A program made the translations under genes and the position numbers. 64,000 bases of DNA, taken from NCBI GenBank assembly GCA_948567375.1, contig OX419755.1, forward strand, positions 12,467,001 through 12,531,000, written 5' to 3'. The notes beneath the pieces are model-generated. The model did no database searches. It was not told the origin of the DNA and saw nothing but the letters and a program-made list of their open reading frames with translations. Below are positions 46,056-59,300 of this stretch, in pieces; the first letter of the stretch is position 1, and every line of letters starts with the position of its first letter. This DNA comes from Lunularia cruciata. Lineage: Eukaryota; Streptophyta; Marchantiopsida; Lunulariales; Lunulariaceae.

Positions 46056-49000
46056 TTAATAAATTTCTACCACTTGAGGATTTGTCCTTTGTCTCTTTAT
46101 AAGTTTTAGAGATCTTGTTGATTGCAATACCTTTAGCTAGATAGATTATCTAGAGGTGAAAATTGGCTTATTAATATCTTGAAGGATGTTATATATGATG
46201 GTCTGAGTAGATCAAATAGAGGTGTCATCAAAAGAGTACTTCCACTAATAGAGGTTGAAAACACCTTCAAAACTTCATAGTCAATATCAAAAGCCTAAAC
46301 AGATGAATTAGACCTCAAAATGAAATATTCTTCCTCCCTCAAGAAAGAGGAGCTGCCTTCTCTCCTAGTTTGTCTCATTGAGAGCTTTCCAACAATACCT
46401 CACCCATGTTGTTTTGAGCTTCCTACAAGAAGATTCCCCAAAGATTCCCTTTGGTCAACCTTGCTTGACCAACCAAGTAGGACAAAGGATGGCATGTCAC
46501 CAATGCATGTAGCTAATCTAAAGGTGGAGCTTGTTGACATGTCACAAGTACATGTATTTGATCCAAGTGTGTAGCACTCTTTGAGTGCTCTTTGCAATAT
46601 AATAAAAAAAAGGTGCTCCTTTCGAGCATTGGAGTACTGGGGAATGAAGCATTGTGTTTCTCTTTTATTTTTGAGTTTCTCCAATCCTTGGAACATGACA
46701 TCGATTCATATCTTTTCTTCTTAATTGTTGTAACTCCAACATCCTTTACTTTTACAAATTTCCTTATCTTTGCAATTTCTTTGTCAACTTCTTTGTAAGT
46801 TTAGGCATTGCTCTTCCTTTGGGTTGGGATGTAAAGTAGTCCTCCAAGTAGAAGTGGCTTGAAAATTTTCTTCTCTCCTCCTTGCTTTGTAGATTGAGCC
46901 TTATGTAAAATTTATGGTAAAGGAGGCAAGGTGTAATACCAATAGCTAGACACATGATCTAGAAGTGAAGGTTTACTTCAAGAATTTTCCTCATTTCTCT
47001 CTCAATCTTTATCATGTTTCCTATCAGGGATAGTTAAATCTAAAGAAGATACAACTACAAAGAATTTAAGATGGCTATATGCTTTTTGAATAATCACTCA
47101 AAACTTCTCATAAAAAGTGAAATTACTTGGGAGGTACTTGACTTTATAGTTAGGATTCTTTAGTCATTGGTCTTTGTTGGTTGAGCTACCACCATCCACA
47201 TATATAAGTCTTTTGTACGTTCCAATAATCCTTGATAGCAATTCTTTACTTTGGTAGTAGTAGCATTCAAATTCACACATGGTCTTCAATTCCAAAGATC
47301 TTCGGCTCCAAAGAATCTCCATACTTGGCATCTTTGCCTCTAACCTTTCTTTGTTCTTGACTTCTTTGTACATATTCCTTTCTATTGCAAATATTTTCAT
47401 CATTATCTTATTTGTACCTTGTCATGTAAAAGGATAAAATCCAAGAGTACTTGGATAAGAAGTTTCTTCCCTTGAAGAAACAAATAGCTTCCTATATCCC
47501 CATCAAATGAAAGGAAATAAAAAAATGCAAATTTTGCAAAAGAGTATGCACCATATAAGTTTTTTAATAACACTTATTTTACCTCTTGGATGGACCATTC
47601 CTAGAAGAGTGTAATGTCACCAAGAAGACATACTACAAAAAGTTAAAAATAAAGATCATAATCACAAGAGATAAATTCTAACTAAAGTTTAAAAGTGAGT
47701 ATTAGTTCAATGTGAAGAGCCTAATTTACTATAAAGAAACATGTTGTAACCTTCTCCAAAGGCATGCATTCCTACAAAGAGTCTTTGCCTCAATGACCAA
47801 TATTCATTTTTGTATCTATTAAGTACTATCAACACTACAGGTCATGTTAGCCCTATCACGGCACTGCTCAAAATCTACTTGTACTAACACCAAGGATCAA
47901 ACACACATTGCATTCAATAAATCTACTATGGAGATTCTTCAACATCCACAAAGCAAGGAGCAGATATTGAAATTGGAATTGAGCAAGGTGTTATAGAGTG
48001 GTTGCTCTATCACTTTGTTCACCTTCTATTCCTATTGAATGAGAAAGCATTTCAAATGTCAAGCTTAAATAACCAAAACAATTGGGAGTTAAAAGAGCTA
48101 AGAAAACTATCTAATGTCTACATTTTTGATAGTTACAAAGAAAACAACTTCCTCCCATTAATAAAATGTAACTCTTGGTCTAACTCTAACTCTTGGTCTT
48201 TATATCTTACAATCCTTTGTCATTGTACATTCCTACAATCTACAAAACTTATACTTTATAATGCTCAAATAACACTATTCACTACCATTCTTTGGTTAAC
48301 TGTCATAAGAGCACACTCCAAAGAGTGATTAGCTATGTGTAATGTAATTAAACTAACTAAATATTCTAATCTGTCTTTTGGTCAGGCATTGCTCAATAGC
48401 AAGTGTATCCTATGCTTCTTCTACTCTTTGATACTTACAATGATCTCAAGCTTGACCACTAATCTATTTATATCCTTATCTTTCACGATCTTCTTCTTGA
48501 GCTCCTACAATTGCAACTTCAATTGTGGAGTTTGGTTTGCACCATAAACCCATCCAAGCTATTCTTGAAAAGGTCTGAAAGGGATCCTTGATCTCTCAAA
48601 GAGTCTTCTTACTTTGTACAACATTTGTGTTTTCCTCTTCCATGTTCTCTCCTTCTTTACTCATTTGTGTCATTACCTTTTGATTAAACAACCATGGATT
48701 TCAATGGTAATCTACTAATTCAAAGAGCTCATTGTAGTGCAGGATGTGCAATTCCTTACTTCCTCTTGTGCCTTCCTCAATTGCCTTTGCAAGATCTTAA
48801 GCTACATCTTGGTATGAAAACTCAAAAATGATCACTTGATTAATAGTGAGTTAGATAGTTTGATATGGTTTGAATAACTGCATCAACAAAGATACAAACA
48901 ATTGGTTTCATAGATACAAAAAATTGGTTTTTTTAGGTATTCATCCCTAACCATGACTTGTTGATTTTGGTTTGTTGAAGGAGTAAGCTATATGCTTATT

Positions 49001-49321
49001 CAGTTGTCTCCTATATCTCCAAATTTTGTGTCAAACATAATGCCCGCCAATCTTCTACATCCACATTTAGTACCATCGGTCATTGGTCTTCTGTCCATAC
49101 TAGTTCTCCCAAAGATTTCCACAATCCTTTGGCTTTTCCAACAATCTCATGAAGGATTGTTGGAGACCCAAAGTCCTAGTTCCATGACAAGCACAAATTG
49201 GACTTTTGTAACAATTCTCTTCCCATGAATATGTCCCATTTCTCAATTGTTGGACTTCTCATAGTGAAGATTGTTAGCTTTCTATATTGCCCTACTTTCC
49301 TTGCCGTCTATCCAAAGAGCT
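46056..49321. other. AT-rich region without a recognised gene
   Basis: Short frames occur on both strands, e.g. 46400-46696 (-), 47164-47403 (-), 48002-48328 (+). None exceeds 110 codons or shows a domain. The minus-strand frames are Lys/Glu-rich like the coiled-coil relic, so the relic may extend here. Confidence 0.4.
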
Positions 49322-49641
49322 GAATTACTCGCATAAGGTATTCTACAAAGTCCTAATGCAAGTTTACTTTGTGACAAGTTTACCCAACGAGATGAATCAC
49401 TTCTATGAAGTGCTAATGCAAGTTTACTCTATGATGAATTAATCTCTCGATGTGCGATTACTCAATAAGATTACACATGATATTTAGAGGCTTCCCCCTC
49501 AATGGTATTCAGTTGATGGCACATTACTATCTTCACATGCATGCGCGTCCTAGGTTGGGTGCCAATAGTCTTTAGCGGCTGGCGAATTACTATCTTCACA
49601 TGCATGCAAGTCCTAGGTTGGGTGCCAATAGTCTTTAGCGG
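49322..49641 (+). repeat. Two adjacent tandem doublets (about 62-63 bp each)
   Basis: The first doublet (about 49322-49455) repeats a unit with CTAATGCAAGTTTACT. The second (49516-49577 and 49579-49641) repeats ATTACTATCTTCACATGCAT through CCAATAGTCTTTAGCGG almost exactly. Confidence 0.75.
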
Positions 49642-50212
49642 TGGTTCTTTAAGTGCAAAGTAGTGGAATTCAAATGTGTGTACAATCTCCAGCCTAGTCT
49701 TCGTGCAAAAAGTCTTTTGCTCCTTGGCTCACTGATCGTCCTTAGAATTAGAAGTAGGAGTCTTCGACTCTTTGGGTAGAATGTCACTCTTTTGCTGAAT
49801 ACGAAGACTCTTCCTATAATGCTCCAACAAAGGAATTCTTCTCTAAAAGGGAAACTGTTTCCTTTTTCTTCTATACAAAGCACCATAAAAGAAAGAAAAT
49901 TCAAAAGATTCTGAATTCCCCGTACTACAGATACCTCTTCGGATATTCCGTGTATACATCATATGACTTAGATAGCTATGACATCTTAGGTGCAATTAGA
50001 AGTTATTTCTCATTCTAATGCTATTAAGGTTTAGCTCCATTCACTGCGTACGTTTTATTACTGTATGGCTTGATGGAGTCTTCCCATTGTCCTTGTTTTC
50101 TATGCTCGTCGTCTTTTGTTATTGTTGGTCGCGTTACTTGAATCTTTGGTGTCCAGTGGGTAGCGTTGCTATCTACTTCTTCCTTGCAACTTCTGAAAGT
50201 TACGAGATTTTA

Positions 50213-50609
50213 AAACGTTGTCCGCAAATTAACAACGAGATTTTCCCAGACTCGCGAAGGCCTGACGAGACGCAAAGTTAAATGAGAGAATTAAATCGGC
50301 TTCAAACTCGCGACTACACTGATATGTTTAAAGGTATAATTTATAATTGAATGTATAATTTACCATTAAAATAAAGATTTTAATGGTAAATTATAAAGTA
50401 CGGGCTGCGCGGATCATTTTTTTCCCGATGAGAAATCCCCTCTGGTGCTAATGAGTTTCCTCTGCAAACTCGCACTAAACTCACGGTGATTTCGCTCGGT
50501 GTGTCGGTGAGATTTGTCTAACTCGCGGAATAACCAACTCACACTAGTGTGTAATATTCACCCTCCGACGCGAGTTTGAGGTTTATTTACGACTTTGCGG
50601 ACAACGTTT
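50213..50609. mobile_element. Inverted-repeat (MITE-like) element with a central palindrome
   Basis: A 16-bp perfect terminal inverted repeat, AAACGTTGTCCGCAAA, opens at 50213-50228 and closes at 50594-50609. Subterminal copies of an ACTCGCG-type motif lie on both sides. At the centre is a perfect 19-bp palindrome arm pair, 50354-50372 and 50377-50395, with a 4-nt AAAG loop. It has no coding capacity, so it would be mobilised in trans. The target-site duplication is unclear, so the superfamily is not assigned. Confidence 0.7.
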
Positions 50610-51136
50610 ATGATTCAAGTTTGTTTAACGAAGTATTGGGTGGTTTACTGACTTTGGACAACTCAATTTCAATGAGGTATTAAGCTTCGTTTTTAGAGTC
50701 ATAACATAGCCTAATATGGGGTTTCAGAATTAGTTTTGCGAAGCTCAGTGTATTTTCATATAGATTATTATGAAGCGTTGATTAAATTGGTATGGGTGCC
50801 GGCCTGAGGAAGAAAGGGTCCCACTAGGGAGTCCCGGCCAAGTTCTTTATTATTAGCCATAACAGGTGATTCGTAGAAAATAAAGGATATGGAGTTTTTT
50901 TGGTCACACCATAATATATTAATTATATATTAGAGTTAATAAAATGTTTGGTTCAGAGTGAATCTGGTCTGTTAATTTAGTAATGTGTCAATTTGGGATT
51001 AAATAGAATTTTTCCCGTTGCTGCTTGATGGCGCCCGTTGCCAGTCGTAGCCGCTCGATGGTGCCCGTAACCGCCCAATGGTGCCCGTTGAGTCTCACTA
51101 CAATCAGGTTAAATGGGATTTTGCTCGGAGTTGCCC

Positions 51137-51664
51137 GTAGCTGCTCGATGGCGCTCTCTAGTTGTCTACAGGTTTTGTTCTATCTCACCTTTTGGAGTTC
51201 ATGGCTTTTATGCACTATGTTTGACAAACCAGAATTATGATAAATTAAGATACTTTAAGAAGAATCTGTAATTCTCTCTCGTTCGATATGTATCTATGAA
51301 TCCTGGTTTCTCTTACACATGTCCGGTTACAATTAGGGGTGCAAATCTGGCCAGCAACAGTTTTAGTATATCGTAAGATTCATGAATTTTTCAATATGCT
51401 CGTAGCCGCTCAATGGTGCTCTCCAGTTCTCTACCGATCTTGTTCTGTCTCACCTTTTGTAGATAATAGCTTTTATGCATTATGTTGACAAACCAGATTA
51501 TGATAAATTCACATACTTTAAGAAGGATCTGTAATTTTCTCATGTTTGATATGTATCTATGAATCATGGTTTCTCTTACGAATGTCCGGTCAGAATTAGG
51601 GGTGGTTCAAATCTGGCCAGCAACAGTTTTAGTGTATCGAAAGATTTATGAAATTTTCAATATG
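51137..51664 (+). repeat. Tandem duplication of a unit of about 264 bp
   Basis: Unit 1 (about 51137-51400) and unit 2 (about 51401-51664) share CTCACCTTTTG, TATGATAAATT, TCTGTAATT, GATATGTATCTATGAATC, AATCTGGCCAGCAACAG and TTTCAATATGCTC. A third start (CATAGCAGCTCGTTG) follows at about 51665. Confidence 0.85.
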
Positions 51665-52255
51665 CTCATAGCAGCTCGTTGACACCCGTAGTCCTCTCAT
51701 AGCAGCTAGTTGGTTTTGCATCCAAATGTGAGCCTCATTGCAATCAGGTTCTTATCTCCCATTACTAAATTTTCATTGCCCTTTTAGAATGAAGTTCCTT
51801 GACCTTTAATTAATTTCTTGGTTGTTGCAAGGTGATGCAAATCATTTTCCATAACTCGTGCTTTCTCCTTTGCCTCACCAATCTATGGAAATGGAACACC
51901 ACACCAATGCGAAACTACAAAACCCGCCGTTTTAGTTTACTGACTGAGATGGTGAATTTGAATTCAAATAGTTGAGAGTGGCATTTTGAATCCACCAAAA
52001 AATTACATAAATCCCACTCTAAGAATCATCCACTCTGGCAAAACGTAGCAACCTTCTCAAGAAGCCACATCATCTCTTTTGCCTGACTTTTATAAATGAA
52101 TGCAACTTGCAAGAGATATACCGAATGGGGTATTCATTTATTAGCACCTTATCGCCTTACAGAGTTCACTAAGAATAGTTACCAAGTTTGTTAATTACCT
52201 CCTAGACATAAATCGAAACTATTTCTGAAACCCAATAATATGTCAAAACTATTTC

Positions 52256-54639
52256 TGAAACCACCTATTAAAATAGAATCCTTCAAAGACTATCGAATCG
52301 TATGCTGCTCTTTATTCTGTCCCGTAAGTTGCACTCAGAGTTCTACAGTTCTTCCATAACATAAAAATGAGTCGTGGATGAGCCATTGCAACAACTACAA
52401 TGTCTCTTTTGAATTTAACATGTCAGTCAAATAATTTTCAAGATTTAGAATTTATCCTAAATCCGCATGAGGATAATTTTGTATATCCCAGAATTCTCAC
52501 GCATAACTTTATAATTTGATAACATGCCGTTAATCTGTCCCGCCTCGCTCTGGTCCACTTTCATATCAGAGTCAAGTTTTGGCAGTTCAGGTTGGTATTC
52601 CAACTACAAAGAACATATTTGCTTGGAGCTTCTAAATAAGATCAAAGAAAACAGCATTCATAGATAAAAACAAGAGCAAATTTCGCTAAAACCAAACCAT
52701 CCATATCAAAAGAACATGTTCTCCATGATATGTTGTCTCTTGGGACTTAAGCCAGATGAAATCTAGTTCTGAATTCGTTGTGTCAAAAACGAAGTGTTTT
52801 AGAATTTTAGAATTTCTTTATATTTTCTCCATGGTTAAGTCCGGTTTGACATCGATTCCCCCTGAGACTTGTGGGTTTGGAGGAACCCCCAGTGCTTCGA
52901 AATGGAAATTGTGAAGCCGCTCGCACCGATGTGCATGGTAGCATTTGGGTGGAGAACCTCGTTAACGCTACGACTAGTACCAATCGAGGGAATCGTTAAC
53001 ATCCGGTAATTGATTCTGAAGCGGTTGAATCCTACCAAGGAATTTGAAGACTGGCACTTTACACGTGCATATTGCTCACGTTCTTTGGACTCAGTATTTG
53101 AGTGTCGACCAGTCATGGACAAAGTAAAGTTGGAATCTTTAGCTTTAGCTTCGGTGATCCTCACACAGAACTCGAATCCTCGAGATACAAATTTGATGAA
53201 TGAACAGACATCATCAAGTGAGGCAGAAATTGAATGAGAATTCCAAAACTTGATTTCTTAAGAAATCAGAAGCTGGGATTTGACGCACAGCTTCTGCGTT
53301 GAAAGACACAAAGATTGAAAATTTGTTGGCAGAACTGAACACAAACTTGACAAAGGATTTGAGCATATTTATCACTGGCACCGAAACTGTCACCGGTTTC
53401 ATGGCGTCATGAATCGCATTGACGCCACTCAGCGAGGGCATTTGATTACCCACCACTACTAATCTAGAAAGCGAAAACTATTAACACTAAACTAAGATGG
53501 CCTTCTAAAAGTATGTGCATTATCACCAGCAGCTCGTCCCTGGTGCTCGTCGCAGCAATGAGTGGTGATATCTCCAATTGAGGCTGTGACTTTGTACAAA
53601 GCAAGAGGTGATGGATTATGTACAGTTGCTATCGAAATTGAGAGCAGGGAAGTTCAACCGTAAGCTGATTAACCCTAGACACTAAATTGAGTGCATTGCC
53701 TCGCCCCATCAACATTTTTTTGTGCATCTGCCGTCGCAAACCGCGAGGAATGACAAGACCCTCAGACGAAGATGATAGGGAACGCTTCTTTCTTTAAGTT
53801 TTGGAAGGCAGGTTGAGCAATATTTGCACCTAACTCATCTACCACGAACTAAACCTGTGTGTGGGCGGTCGCACATACTCCAACTTCCGGCTTGTTATTT
53901 TGAAATAGGAGGGGGTTGATGAGATTAGCCCACAGCTGAACGAACAGCTATTTTTGAGAAATACCCTGAATCCAAGCCCCCAGGGAATGTAGAGCTACAA
54001 TGGCAGGGCAGAATAGGTGAAGATTCTAGAGGAGGAGATGGAATGTATAATTTGATAAAAGAGAAGAGGGCTTCAAGTGAAGCTATAAGCGTGGTAGAGA
54101 CAAATTGGCATGTACAGGTGCATGGTAAGCGAGTATGGTGCACCGCACCGCTTTCAACAGCTGCTAGCAGTAAGTAGGGCACCATAGCCATTCGATACTC
54201 AGTAGCAGTAAAACAAAATCGCTTTCACGAGAGTTACTTTACGTAGATGCAGATGAAAGCAGCAGTTGAAAAGTTTCGACTGCAAAGCTCTGCAGACAAG
54301 GTGCAAGGATTTATTTCCATGCTGAAGATGATGAAGATCAGGACCATATCACAACTCGGATACTGCACGTTGGAGACTCTTCTCTTCAAGAGCTGCCTCA
54401 GTAGAACCAAACAGCAGCAAAGGGCATGAGACGACTGGAGATTGAGTAGATCAAATCCTGACATGGAGGAAAATTGTGATGGTCGGTTGCTGTAGTTGCG
54501 ACGTCTGCAGTCGATGGATGGAGGGACGGACACAGTCGTGCAGCAGTCGAAAAATCCCTCTTTTGGAGTGGGAAGGGCCTTCTTGCAGACTGAGGCGAGG
54601 GAGGAATATGAGTACCGTACTACAGAGAACATGAGCTGC
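52256..54639. other. Region without a resolved gene
   Basis: Frames such as 52835-53164 (-), 53214-53456 (-), 53925-54191 (-) and 54234-54680 (-) do not show a recognisable domain. The last overlaps the terminal exon of the receptor-like kinase in another frame and may lie in its 3' untranslated region. Confidence 0.4.
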
Positions 54640-57496
54640 TCAACCCCTGGTTGGAGTAGGGGGTTTGTTGTTGAATCCAAGAGATAACCAGGAAAGGGGT
54701 TTGAAGGGACCTCCGCTTTTGTTTACACAACTCTTCGAAACCTCCCCATCAAATGATTCGTTTTCATCACATTCTGTTTCCAGAAAACGCTGCGAGAATT
54801 GGTCCATGTCAAGAATATGAATATCGTCGAATTGGCTGGATGACATGTCGTCAGCAGATTTGTCCTCGGTTGTATCAGATGCGGAACAATCGCTACTGTG
54901 ACTGAGGTCGATGGACACAGCATCAATCCGAGATTCGAACTCTGCGGAAACAGGAAGACAAGGAAACGGCACAACGTCGTCAGTATCAAGATGAAATGTG
55001 ATTCAAACATAATCTGAACTGATTTAAATCGGATAATCTTTCGGCTAGTGACTTGAAAATTACTCGTAGCTCGATTGATTCTGAGTCTCTTGTCCACAAT
55101 GCATATTCCGGGAGGAATACTCTTGTGTCCAGTCTAAAGCAATCTGTCAACGCCAAAGCTCAGTGTCCGGGCTTATCGACATCAATGGTTACTAATATCA
55201 CTCGGATCCACATTAATGTGCACCATATCGACGTGACATCGTACTTGTCCTACTTCTTGTCTCATGAAATGCCAAAGAACTTCTAGTTTGAAGAGGATTT
55301 CCATGTCAGATCATCGGCTTCGATTCTTCACTGTGTCCCTACACTAGCTTCTACTGCATTGAGCTTTCTGTATCCTTCAGTGAATGAAGGGATTGATTGT
55401 GACGATAAAGCGTTTGCGTGAAATTGGAGTTGAATGTTTTATAACGTTGGACGATAGGACTGGAGGTCTTACCCGCTTTTAGAACTTGGAGTGTCTGCAC
55501 AATCTCGTTCATGTTGGGCCGTCCTCTGCAATCCATCTCCAGACACAATCTCGTCATTCTTAGGAAAAGAAGAGCCGAATCCCTTATGTAGGAGATGTCA
55601 TCCGGTATGTCCGAGTCAATGAGTTCGGCCACACGTTCTTGCTGCAAGTAAATCCTGGACTGGAAACACCGAAGCGAAGAGAAAAGAACCCTGTAAGTAC
55701 CCCGCGCTGGGATGTAGTGAAGAGTAGATATTACTCGATTTGAAATGCTCAATATTAGCTTTTTATTGGTCCTAGAGGATAGCTGAGAGGGATCCTGGTC
55801 AAGGTGGTTTGCTCCACTTACCCAGTTTACAAGACTTTGGTCCTTTTCTGGCAGTGAGAAATCAAGAGGCTTTCTTCCAGTCAGCAGCTCCAGTAGAACT
55901 ACTCCGAAACTATAAACGTCACTAGCGCTGGACACTTCTCCAGTCATCATGCTTTCCGGGGCGACATATCCTAAGGTCCCAATTGCACCTGACCTTGAAG
56001 GAGTGCAACAAAATCTCACAGGGTCTTCCGTTGCGTATGACATTTGTTTGGCAAACCCAAAATCACAGACCTGCATGGCCATTCCGAAATTTTCAGGTTA
56101 CTCAGCCTTGTGCTAAATAGACTTCAGTACTTGAGGGTCTAGAGAGCGCAATGAATCGAGCAACAAGAGAGGATGACAGAGCAAAGGTTCAACGGACCTT
56201 CGCATTGAATCCTCTCGTGAGGAGTATGTTCGCAGCTTTGATATCTCGATGGAGCACTGTAGGTATTTGCTGGTGTAAGTACTGGATACCCAGCGCAGCT
56301 CCTAGAGCTATTTTCACTCTAACCCCCCATGGAAAATGGGTTTTCTCCTGACGATTCTCTGCACACAATAGCCAATGAAGGAAACGAAACCCTCAGCACT
56401 CGACTGGATGGATATACAGCACCAATACATCAGAAAATTCAGGTTGCTGGCTAGCTACACGTTGACCAAGTTCTAGGGTCACAACTAAGATTCTACATGT
56501 TTCTCGTCTGCAGCTAGAAGAAATACAAGTAGAACCGGATACGCCTTTGTGCCAGAGGCAATGTTAGTCGGACCTACCCCCGTGGAGGTGATCGGACAGG
56601 CTACCGTTGGCAACATGTCTGTAGACCAGAAGAAGCTGCTCCCCGATCATACAGCTGCCCAACAGTCGGACCTGCAATAAAAGAAATGGATTTTAAGTTT
56701 CGAGTCGTGCTTCTACCGATCGATCATCCAAATTTGATGCTGCATTTACATACACAAAGTTAAGAAGCCTTATTCCCCTGCGAATTGGGAGACGATAATG
56801 TTACTGTCAAGTATGACATCTCTAGGGATGGTCGCTGCAAGGATCATACCAGATGTTTGTGGTCGAGCCTGCTAAGGAGCTCAATTTCGGTAATGAACTC
56901 CTTCACCCCTTGTGTACTGGTTCCCGTCAGAGCCTTTATAGCAACTTTGGTGTAGGGAATGGTTGGGAGTACACCCTTATATACTCTGCCGAAACCACCC
57001 TCACCCAATATATTCTTCTCATCGAATCCGTTGGTTGCTAAGTTCAGGTCCTCGAATGAAAAATGGATGTGCGTCTTTGGTGTTAGACTCAGAGAACTCA
57101 AAAGTCCGGAATTGCTATACTTATTTCTTGGGCCTGCAAAATTCCCACCCCATCGCAATATTCAGTGTCACATAACCATCCGTGAAACATGAAACCAATT
57201 TTTCTTTGTAAGTAAAGACTACATAGTATCCGGAAGAAGCACTAGATTCTTTGCTCTGCACCCGAAATACAATCAACTATTATCTTGTACGGTTTTCTCA
57301 GAAGTCCACGTACAAAGTAAAAGATCTCGGTTGTTCTCGATGGAACTTTCGTCTTTCTTAGATGCAATCTTTCTGGCCAACGCTCCTCGTCGCCAACGTA
57401 TGTACAGCGCTAATGCGAACAAGCAGACTATAAGAACTGCTACAGCAGCTCCGATTATACCCACGATCTCGGTGCTAAGACGTTTATGTGACTCCC
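54640..57496 (-). CDS. Receptor-like kinase: membrane span, kinase domain and acidic tail (5' exons not found)
   Basis: Exons in transcript order: 57496-57314, 57133-56850, 56671-56578, 56358-56198, 56070-55822, 55659-55473, 54941-54640. All junctions are GT-AG and phases agree, giving 486 codons after an unresolved N-terminal part. Exon 1 has a membrane span ([19 protein letters not shown]) followed by RWRRG. The kinase shows [17 protein letters not shown] with the ATP-binding Lys, [27 protein letters not shown] (VCDFGFAK), [10 protein letters not shown] and [16 protein letters not shown], so all catalytic residues are present. The HRD Arg suggests an activation-loop-regulated kinase. The final exon encodes an acidic Ser/Asp/Glu-rich tail ending [11 protein letters not shown] frame that reads through the 55473 donor would instead stop at 55351. 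Substrate and ligand are unknown. The ectodomain could not be assembled. Confidence 0.85.
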
Positions 57497-59300
57497 CTGC
57501 ATCAAACATGATCGCCAACTTTTAGTCGGACCCGATACGGATGAAGCAACCACTTGGGAGGCATCTACAATACCCCATGCTGTTTCACAAACTCACAGTT
57601 ATCAACAGATAGTTCTCCCGCTTTACATGAATGAAATGAAACCCATCTAGCAGCCCTTTGGTCTGCTCTATTCTACTTCGTCATTACAACGAGAAAATTC
57701 TGCGTCTGTCGTGGCCCAAGGCGAAAGTAACCTCCTAAACTCCTATGCATCCCAACAACCAGATAGGAAATAAGAGCTTCATTAGCGGGGCCACCTAATC
57801 GAGTCTGTCCTGTAGAATGTCATAGATATCTTGGAGCCGCTAGTAATACCATAAAATATTAGGCATGTTTTGCACTTTACTCAAAAGCTAGTACATTCAT
57901 AGCAGTGGGTGAGACTTGGGAAGACGTAGACACGTAACTGATGGCGGCTCACAATGCTATCACCAAAAGTGATACTATGTGAGCTAGAGGGGTCCATCGA
58001 ATTACGAGATATAGACTGGCTCGTTGACCGAGGTGACGAAAGAAATAATGTCCGGATACGATGAGACAAAGAAACTAAAACTCAGAGGAAGTCATGTGGT
58101 CCGAAACTCAGGATTCTGTGGAGATCATGCCATGCTTTTGTTCTCATTTATTGCTCAAGGTGGCGTACTTGGATCGCCACCATCTACTTGTTCTGTCTGC
58201 GTGTAACACCTAACAAGGCTGACTGGCACATTGCGGTTTGTGTAAACCACCCCATAATCGGGATCAAATTACGAAGTCTGTACGGGTATAAAGCTCATGC
58301 TTCTTTGATCCAGAACGCTGGTGATTGAGAACGGGAGTTTATCGACCTCGGAACGAACACCTGATAGTTAGACGGAAGAAGCTACAGAGCTAACACAACT
58401 TCGTCATCTTCATGGCTCTTACGACCAAGGTCACTGCTGCAGTCTCCCGCAAGCCGTTGAGCTTGAGTCCATGACACAAAGATAGCGTGCCCATCCATGC
58501 GAGTCTATGAAATCGACAAAGGAATTGATTCTTCGCCAAAATTGTTCAATGAAGACGCGAAAACTTGGAGAGTGGTGTGACAGCTGCGTCTCTAGGGCGG
58601 AAAACAGTGCTGTGGCAGAGATACCATGAATTCTTGCCTTGACTAGGAAAAGAAAGGATGACAATTTTTGCCGTTGAGTAGGAAGGGAAAGAATTACCGG
58701 AATGTTGTGGATTGACACGGTCTTGTTGTGAGAGCAGCGCCGGGGGAGATTTTGCATTCTCATTTCCTACGTTGGCCATCTTGCTGTCCTTCTGCGACCC
58801 GCTCAGGGGTTCTGCGGCACTAGGTCCTAATGTTTGTGCTTTTCTCCTATCTGTGTCTTATAGTGTCAAGACTACGTTTTCTATCCAATCCGCTCGTTCT
58901 CCATTTACTCCTCATGATAGTCGATGTCTAATAAGTTTTCTGTCTCATACAGCCTTCAAGTCAGCTTCAGTAACCACGCAGTTATTTCTCCTTCAATTTC
59001 TCGAGAACGAACCGCACAACTCTGTATCCAACTGGTCAAGCTCCAGCACTGAAATCTCCTGCAGGTCCAAGAGAGAGCTCTCCAGCTCCACAGACTAAAA
59101 AGAACCTGTCCCCAGATATATATTGAACCCCAATGTATGGGAGGAAGAAGGTACAGAGGATCCTACCAACTAGGATCGCAAATGCTGGCCAAATTTCGGT
59201 ACCCAAAACGAGGTCATTAATGCAGACCACAGCCACCGGCAGACAAGAGGGAACTCTCCTGATTGGACTCGACCACCCACAGCCCAAGAGAGACTAGACT
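57497..59300 (-). other. Probable 5' part of the receptor-like kinase gene, exons unresolved
   Basis: The first placed exon starts in phase 2, so at least one exon for signal peptide and ectodomain must lie upstream. A promising open piece on the minus strand near 58262-58160 reads DPDYGVVYTNRNVPVSLVRC, which looks extracellular, but I could not join it in phase. Frames at 58763-58431 and 59287-59036 (both minus) are not recognisable. Confidence 0.35.

Larger units (their letters stand above)
49940..52255 (+). repeat. Dispersed repeat family, copy 2
   Basis: Blocks at 49940-50115, 50715-51070 and 51985-52255 match the spacer repeat at 29936-30115, 28545-28944 and 30215-30520. This copy is interrupted by the inverted-repeat element at 50213-50609 and by a tandem duplication at 51137-51664. 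No protein-coding capacity was recognised, so the class of element is unknown. Confidence 0.68.

Noticed and set aside
49322-49641. CRISPR array suggested by regularly spaced repeats
   Set aside because: These are simple tandem doublets in plant nuclear DNA, with no distinct spacers.
55351-55472. Read-through end of the kinase ORF as the only C-terminus
   Set aside because: A strong donor at 55473 and an in-phase acidic exon at 54941-54640 fit better; the read-through is kept only as a possible isoform.
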